Source of the DNA: Collinsella sp.
Lineage (GTDB): Bacteria > Actinomycetota > Coriobacteriia > Coriobacteriales > Coriobacteriaceae
Length of the DNA: 7,658 bases
Reading direction: 5' to 3'
Assembly (NCBI GenBank): GCA_022745215.1
Contig: JAIIWC010000067.1
Coordinates: 1-7,658 of the forward strand
The number at the start of each line of letters is the position of its first letter. The stretch's first letter is position 1. Positions 5,613-7,658 of this stretch are shown piece after piece. The notes under the pieces were generated by a model. It made no database searches. It saw only the letters and a list, made by a program, of their open reading frames with translations, and was not told the DNA's origin. The position numbers and the translations under genes are program-made.

Positions 5613-7376
5613 ATGACAGACGAGCTGGACCCCCAGACTCAACAGCATATTGATGATTCCGCAGACGTCACTGCAGATGCTGACGCTGTGACCTGCGATG
5701 ATATTGGCCTCGACGACCCCATCTTAGACGAAAGCGCTACGGCGGAAACCCCCGGCGCCGAAGATGCAGGCGAGCAAAACGACGATGCGCCCGCTCAGGA
5801 CGACCACCCCGTACAGGATACTGCTCCGCAAGCTGCGGGCCCTATCGAGGTTTCTTCGGAAGAAGAGCTCGACGCCGTCATGGACTCCATGATGGATGCC
5901 GTCAAAGCGATGAAAGACGCCGTGGCCGACGCTGACGTTGACGCCGAGGAAGAGGAGGCCGCCGAGGCGGCCTCGACCTTTGTGCCCGGCGAGACTCCGG
6001 TTGCCGACCAGGGCAGCACCATGCCCTCGTTTCTGCAGCTCGAGCATCCCACGATTGGCGCCGATGCGGTCGACCCGCACGCAGCAGGCTTTTCTGTGAT
6101 CGAGGGCGGTACCGGCAATATCGCCGTGCCGCAGGCTGCCGATGCGGACGCTGCCGACACCGCTCGCCCGACCGCCCCGCACTCCTCCGCCGCGAGCCGC
6201 GATCTGGGGACCGCTGTCTCGAACACTGCGAACGCCGTGGGCACCTTTATCGCCCAGGGCGCCTCGGCCATGCGCGAGATGAACGCCGCGAAAAAGGCAC
6301 TTGCCGATGCCCGCGCCCACCTGGCCGAACTTGAGCAGCGCATTGCCGATCAGGCCGAGGAACTCGAGACGCGCCAGGATATCGCAGGCCGCTACGACCA
6401 GATCGTCGCCGACCAGCGTCAGGCGATCGCCACAGCGCAAAAGACCGCTGCGGCAGCCGAGATTGACCGTGATGCCCACGCCGCCAAAGCGACAGAGCTC
6501 AAGGGTCAACTCGAACAAATGAAGACAGAGGATGACGCGACTGAGCTCCGTCTGAAGGCCGCGCTCGATGCCGTGGAGGCCCGCGAGGCGAGCTCGCGCG
6601 AGACCGGCAACCGCCTCGTTCGACGTCTTGAGGATTCCAAGCGCATCCGCGACAAGGTGAAGGCAGAGCGAGACGCCGGCATTGCCGCCGCACAACAAAC
6701 CGTCGACGCCACGCGCGCCCAGCTCGAGACGCTGCGTCATGAGTATGCCGAGCTGCAACGCAATCCCTCGGCAAATCCCGCCAACTATACGGTGCGCACC
6801 AGCGAGCTCTCGATGCAGATTTCCGACACGGCAGATGCCCTGCGTAAAGCCGAAGAAGATGTCCCGCGCATCACCGCCGACCTTGAGCATTCACTTGCCG
6901 CAGCCGAGCAGGCCGTCGAGCAGGCTCAAGCCCCTATCGCCGACGCAAAACGCGCGCACCAAGCCGTGACGACCGAAGCCGATGCCGCGCGCGACGAGCT
7001 GCAGTCCGCAAAAACTGCCGCTGCGACGCGCCAGCGAGAGCTGCGCGAAAAGATTGCCACGCAGGACAAGGCACGCCGCGAGCAAGAGCAGGCCATCGCA
7101 AACGCCCGGGCAGATGCCGCGCATGCGCAGTCGATTATCGAGCAGGCGACCGAGGTGCACGATCATCCCGAGATCACCGAATCGCTCGCCGGGTCCTTGG
7201 CACGTGACAAGGCCGAGCATACCGAGACCGAGCGCGAAGTTGCCCAACTCGAGGCCGCCGAAGACGACGTGCGTAAGCGAACCCGCGACTCACGCATCAA
7301 ATTCACCGGCGCCATCGTCTGCATCGTCGCCGCAATCCTGGCGATCATCCTAGTCTGGCTGTTCGCAAGCAAGTAG
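5613..7376 (+). CDS. Tail-anchored, acidic coiled-coil protein of unknown function
   Basis: Not recognised as a named family. The 587 residues fall into three parts. Residues 1 to about 215 are rich in Asp, Glu, Ala and Pro with little predicted order, including a Met/Asp-rich helix-like patch (ELDAVMDSMMDAVKAMKDAV) and an EEEEAAEAA run. From about 218 to 560 is a long Ala/Glu/Gln/Arg helical coiled coil with breaks near NPSANPANYT (about 383-392) and HDHPEI (about 516). The C-terminus has one hydrophobic helix, FTGAIVCIVAAILAIILVWLF, preceded by basic KRTRDSRIK and ending SK. With no signal peptide, the bulk should sit in the cytoplasm, hung from the membrane by its tail. This fits a scaffold for division, envelope growth or chromosome organisation (inference only). 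AGGAG at 5599-5603 lies 9 bases before this ATG; an ATG at 5607, 3 bases after it, is possible. It is followed directly by repeat copy 2. Confidence 0.8.
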   Translation: MTDELDPQTQQHIDDSADVTADADAVTCDDIGLDDPILDESATAETPGAEDAGEQNDDAPAQDDHPVQDTAPQAAGPIEVSSEEELDAVMDSMMDAVKAMKDAVADADVDAEEEEAAEAASTFVPGETPVADQGSTMPSFLQLEHPTIGADAVDPHAAGFSVIEGGTGNIAVPQAADADAADTARPTAPHSSAASRDLGTAVSNTANAVGTFIAQGASAMREMNAAKKALADARAHLAELEQRIADQAEELETRQDIAGRYDQIVADQRQAIATAQKTAAAAEIDRDAHAAKATELKGQLEQMKTEDDATELRLKAALDAVEAREASSRETGNRLVRRLEDSKRIRDKVKAERDAGIAAAQQTVDATRAQLETLRHEYAELQRNPSANPANYTVRTSELSMQISDTADALRKAEEDVPRITADLEHSLAAAEQAVEQAQAPIADAKRAHQAVTTEADAARDELQSAKTAAATRQRELREKIATQDKARREQEQAIANARADAAHAQSIIEQATEVHDHPEITESLAGSLARDKAEHTETEREVAQLEAAEDDVRKRTRDSRIKFTGAIVCIVAAILAIILVWLFASK

Positions 7377-7539
7377 TCATTGGGGACGTTCTTAAACGAC
7401 TAGTCAAACAAGAACGTCCCCAACGACTAGCCCAATGACGAGAGTGGATAATCTCCCACTTTGAGCCCCCAAGCAGGCCAAAAACGGGAGATTATCCACT
7501 CTCATTCTGCAGGCACTCATTTAAGTACGTCCCCAATGA
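7377..7539. mobile_element. Inverted-repeat-bounded unit (MITE/REP-like) overlapping repeat copy 2
   Basis: The ends 7377-7396 and 7520-7539 are inverted copies over 20 bases with one mismatch; the first 13 (TCATTGGGGACGT) are exact. The left end also forms a local hairpin, 7380-7393 with 7410-7423 (14 exact pairs, loop containing palindrome GACTAGTC), and TCATTGGG can pair with CCCAATGA at 7431-7438. Between the ends lies the 18-bp-arm hairpin 7440-7457/7486-7503. The unit starts one base after the stop codon of the coiled-coil gene. It is 163 bases long with no coding capacity, so any movement would need a transposase elsewhere. No target-site duplication was clear. Confidence 0.55.
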
Positions 7540-7652
7540 GTACCTGCCGATGCTTTGGCAAAGTCAGCGAAAACGCCCCTAAGCGAGCAAGGTGACGTGA
7601 AAGAGGAGGGCATTGACCTTCTGGTCATGCCCGACGATTGAACGTCAGATTG
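7444..7652. repeat. Composite structured repeat, copy 2 (near right edge)
   Basis: The same order of parts as copy 1. Stem GTGGATAATCTCCC (7444-7457) pairs with 7486-7499, here lengthened by GAGA/TCTC to 18 pairs. ACTCAT (7515-7520) pairs with ATGAGT (7536-7541). The shared words GCCGAT, TTTGGCAA, GTCAGCGA, CAAGGTG and CGTGAAA follow, then the bulged hairpin 7608-7632 (GGGCAT-T-GACC-TTCT-GGTC-ATGCCC) and ATTGAACG-CAGATTG. The middle is about 21 bases shorter than in copy 1. The element may continue past the window end. Confidence 0.85.
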
Positions 7653-7658
7653 CCGCTT

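Noticed and set aside
5724..6890. A 388-codon open frame on the minus strand
   Set aside because: It is antisense to the coiled-coil gene. Its Gly/Leu/Val-rich sequence is the expected mirror of Ala/Glu/Asp codons, and no start signal supports it.
4229..7652. CRISPR-like or tandem repeat array
   Set aside because: There are only two copies, about 3.2 kb apart, with internal hairpins and no regular spacers or cas genes.

Overview
The window reads as high-GC, tightly packed bacterial chromosome. The overall look suggests a gut Actinomycetota member of the Coriobacteriia, possibly Collinsella. The reasons are the GC-rich codon use, the protein flavours, and long perfect hairpin repeats between genes. 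This lineage guess is inference from sequence character; no marker gene in the window fixes it.

Layout, left to right. (1) 1-135, minus: the first 45 residues of a HAD-family hydrolase that runs off the left edge. It is divergent from (2) 292-1152, plus: a DegV-family fatty-acid-binding protein with a recognisable -35/-10 promoter. (3) A long two-tier hairpin (1168-1230) lies between convergent genes. (4) 1246-1856, minus: a type II toxin-antitoxin operon (RelB/DinJ-like antitoxin, then YafQ-like toxin), visibly lower in GC than its neighbours, with its own -10 box and a perfect 17-bp-arm palindrome upstream. (5) 1970-2728, minus: a LOG-family (TIGR00730-type) nucleotide phosphoribohydrolase, separated by a good intrinsic terminator (2744-2792) from (6) 2942-4081, minus: tgt, the queuine tRNA-ribosyltransferase. 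(7) 4082-4517: a 436-base gene-free stretch holding the tgt -10 box, repeat copy 1 and hairpins at the 3' end of the next gene. (8) 4518-5318, minus: a short-chain dehydrogenase/reductase with an expanded glycine-rich loop and an 18-bp palindrome in its leader. (9) 5613-7376, plus: an unrecognised 587-residue protein with an acidic, disordered-looking N-terminus, a long coiled coil and a single C-terminal membrane anchor. (10) 7377-7658: repeat copy 2, cut by the right edge.

The genes do not form one pathway: housekeeping (tgt), lipid or nucleotide metabolism (DegV, LOG), an accessory toxin-antitoxin pair, an oxidoreductase of unknown substrate and a structural-looking coiled-coil protein. 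The most unusual content is between genes. Two copies of a composite repeat of about 210-230 bp carry a near-invariant 14-bp hairpin stem around a divergent loop, then a conserved module, then a second hairpin in which two base pairs have changed on both sides between the copies. Copy 2 is also bounded by a 20-bp inverted repeat with one mismatch. This looks like a small non-autonomous, structure-conserved repeat family (REP/MITE-like). Nothing in the window encodes a transposase.
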